Shown piece by piece: positions 62,760 through 64,000 of a stretch of DNA of 64,000 bases. Both the position numbers and the translations under genes were made by a program. The stretch is from Dactylonectria macrodidyma (Eukaryota > Ascomycota > Sordariomycetes > Hypocreales > Nectriaceae). Under the pieces are notes generated by a model. The model was not told the origin of the DNA and ran no database searches. It worked only from the letters and a program-made list of their open reading frames with translations. The DNA is taken from the NCBI GenBank assembly GCA_020744425.1, contig JAGMUV010000003.1, forward strand, positions 2,976,001 to 3,040,000, written 5' to 3'. Positions within the stretch are counted from its first letter, which is position 1, and every line of letters starts with the position of its first letter.

Positions 62760-63449
62760 TCAACTCGGCTTGGCAACCTTTCGGGGTTCACTGATGCCCG
62801 TCTCGATGTCCTTGTATTCCTTCCAACTCGCAGGGACCATGTCATTTCCGGCTTCGCTGATCGCCATGATGACTCCGAGTTCGTTCGAAGCGGTAGAGAG
62901 GTAGTAGTTGGCTTGGTCGCCGAGCGAAATCTAATCACAAGGACACTGGTTAGCTAGGTTCGAGCTCCCAATGTGATGAACATTTCTTACCACCTGAGCT
63001 CGCACGATGTCGCCAGGCTTAAACGACTCGTATATCTTGACCTTGTCCTTCTCTGTCGCCCTCACATCCTGAACACGAATTACGCCTTGCCACTCCGTCT
63101 GCAAGACAGTCTCGCCAACCTGCTGGATCACGACGATGGCCTGGCGGGGCATGAGGCGCACGACGCGCGCAAGGACAACGTTTCCAACGTCGGGAAGGAT
63201 CTCGTGCTTGCGACCGTGTCGAGAAACGGAGATGGTGGCAAGCCCTTCAACAGCTGGAGCGGTGATCTTATTGAGGCGCTTGGCAGGGCCTGGAGCCTTG
63301 GCTGGCAGGATGACAGTGACGCGCCCCATGAGGGAGGACACGACGTTGCCCTCGAAGATGTGAGTGCCAGTTCCGGGGGTGAACCTGGAGGTTGGGCCCA
63401 GCACCTTGCCGGGCAGGGCGGTGGTGGGAATGTCGTCGACGGCCGCCAT
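62760..63449 (-). CDS. CSL4: Exosome complex subunit Csl4
   Basis: Two exons are inferred on the minus strand: 63449-62991 and 62930-62760, giving 209 aa. Csl4 is one of three S1/KH-domain cap proteins of the RNA exosome, which guide RNA to the catalytic subunit in nucleus and cytoplasm. The N-terminal domain contains [20 protein letters not shown] and [11 protein letters not shown]. The S1 domain follows with [20 protein letters not shown], and [15 protein letters not shown] just before the intron. The second exon encodes [20 protein letters not shown], the conserved C-terminal Csl4 segment, and a short tail. The start [19 protein letters not shown] fits family N-termini. The intron is 60 nt. 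Confidence 0.95.
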
Positions 63450-64000
63450 GGTGTTTTCCTGGTGGTGTAATGCTAATGGCCCTTGGAGGCTGGTTCAGCC
63501 CTCGGTCTCCGAGAGCAGCAACTCGCGCAGTGCTCAAAGAGGCAATGGGTAACGAGCAAGGAATCGCAGCAATATGCTATGCGCTATCGGAAACACTGAT
63601 CGATTGGTTGCTGGTCATGGGACGTGGGACAGAGGCGGATGCAGCCCTGCAAGCTCAGCGCAAAAGCTCTTTCGGCCGGTGGTGGTGGGATAATCGCCAT
63701 AATGGAGCCGGAATGTGGGAGCCGGCGGTCGGCACGTGACGGCGCCGAAGCCTCTTAAGTCCTTGCCGATTAACTCCGCACACCGATGCACCTGTCATGA
63801 TCCACACCTGCCGATACGGAGCCGAACCGAAAATTGGCTGAGCTACTCGCATCTTCTTCATACGACCATCCCTGCCGTCGTCTCGTACTCTTGTTCCTAT
63901 GAGTGGGTGACAGGTGGGCTGTCAGCAATCGCGCTTTCTCGAATGTGCCTAGCGGCGTACTGTCATTATGGCTAGCCATCTTGGCTGCTGATGAGTCGGA
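63450..64000. other. Region upstream of CSL4 to the window edge
   Basis: It probably contains the CSL4 promoter. Short overlapping frames on both strands resemble no known family. A gene running off the window edge cannot be excluded. Confidence 0.5.

Overview
The window is nuclear DNA of a filamentous ascomycete, most likely class Sordariomycetes and probably order Hypocreales. Coding regions are interrupted by short GT-AG introns (mostly 50-120 nt) with CTAAC/CTGAC-like branch sites. Gene content and protein sequences are typical of that class: an actin gene with a 7-nt first coding exon, a 394-aa GSK-3 and a fungal TOM40. Leaders are long and CT-rich. No rRNA, convincing tRNA, transposon ORF, CRISPR array or prophage was seen. 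The order assignment is inference.

Layout. 1-6.0 kb: no confident gene, probably the upstream region of a four-finger C2H2 transcription factor (6034-7704, +). 10.1-11.2 kb (-): ubiquitin-related modifier URM1. 13.56-16.18 kb (+): Elongator subunit ELP2. 16.9-17.4 kb (-): a small-subunit serine palmitoyltransferase-like membrane protein. 17.9-18.5 kb (+): a mitochondrial GGQ release-factor-like protein. 19.0-20.6 kb (-): actin. 23.55-24.2 kb (+): Hsp70 nucleotide exchange factor FES1, with a canonical heat-shock element upstream. 24.5-25.7 kb (-): mitochondrial ribosomal protein uL5m. 28.4-31.3 kb (+): a ubiquitin-specific protease ending in a CaaX box. 32.5-33.7 kb (-): TOM40. 35.6-37.4 kb (+): 6-phosphofructo-2-kinase whose bisphosphatase half lacks the catalytic histidine. 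37.4-48.96 kb: 11.5 kb with no recognisable gene, ending in a CT-rich leader. 48.96-50.4 kb (+): GSK-3 kinase. 51.7-54.3 kb (+): nuclear cap-binding protein CBP80. 54.8-57.3 kb (-): an RFTS-like domain plus zinc-finger protein, possibly of the Raf2/DIM-7 heterochromatin type. 58.3-59.9 kb (+): tRNA pseudouridine-55 synthase PUS4. 60.6-61.6 kb (-): a Sec2-type Rab exchange factor. 62.8-63.4 kb (-): exosome subunit CSL4.

Nearly all genes are housekeeping. Functional links include the divergent neighbours URM1 and ELP2, which feed the 2-thio and the mcm5 branches of tRNA wobble-uridine modification, with PUS4 as a third tRNA-modification gene. RNA metabolism is represented by CBP80 and CSL4, mitochondrial biogenesis by TOM40, uL5m and the GGQ protein, and proteostasis by FES1 and the USP. 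Exon joins were worked out by hand; every join listed keeps frame and total coding length is a multiple of three in each case. No clearly novel multi-gene system was found. The most interesting items are the CaaX-bearing deubiquitinase, the histidine-less bisphosphatase domain with an open in-frame tail after its stop, the long gene-free stretch, the duplicated finger-plus-intron structure of the transcription factor, and the RFTS-type protein.
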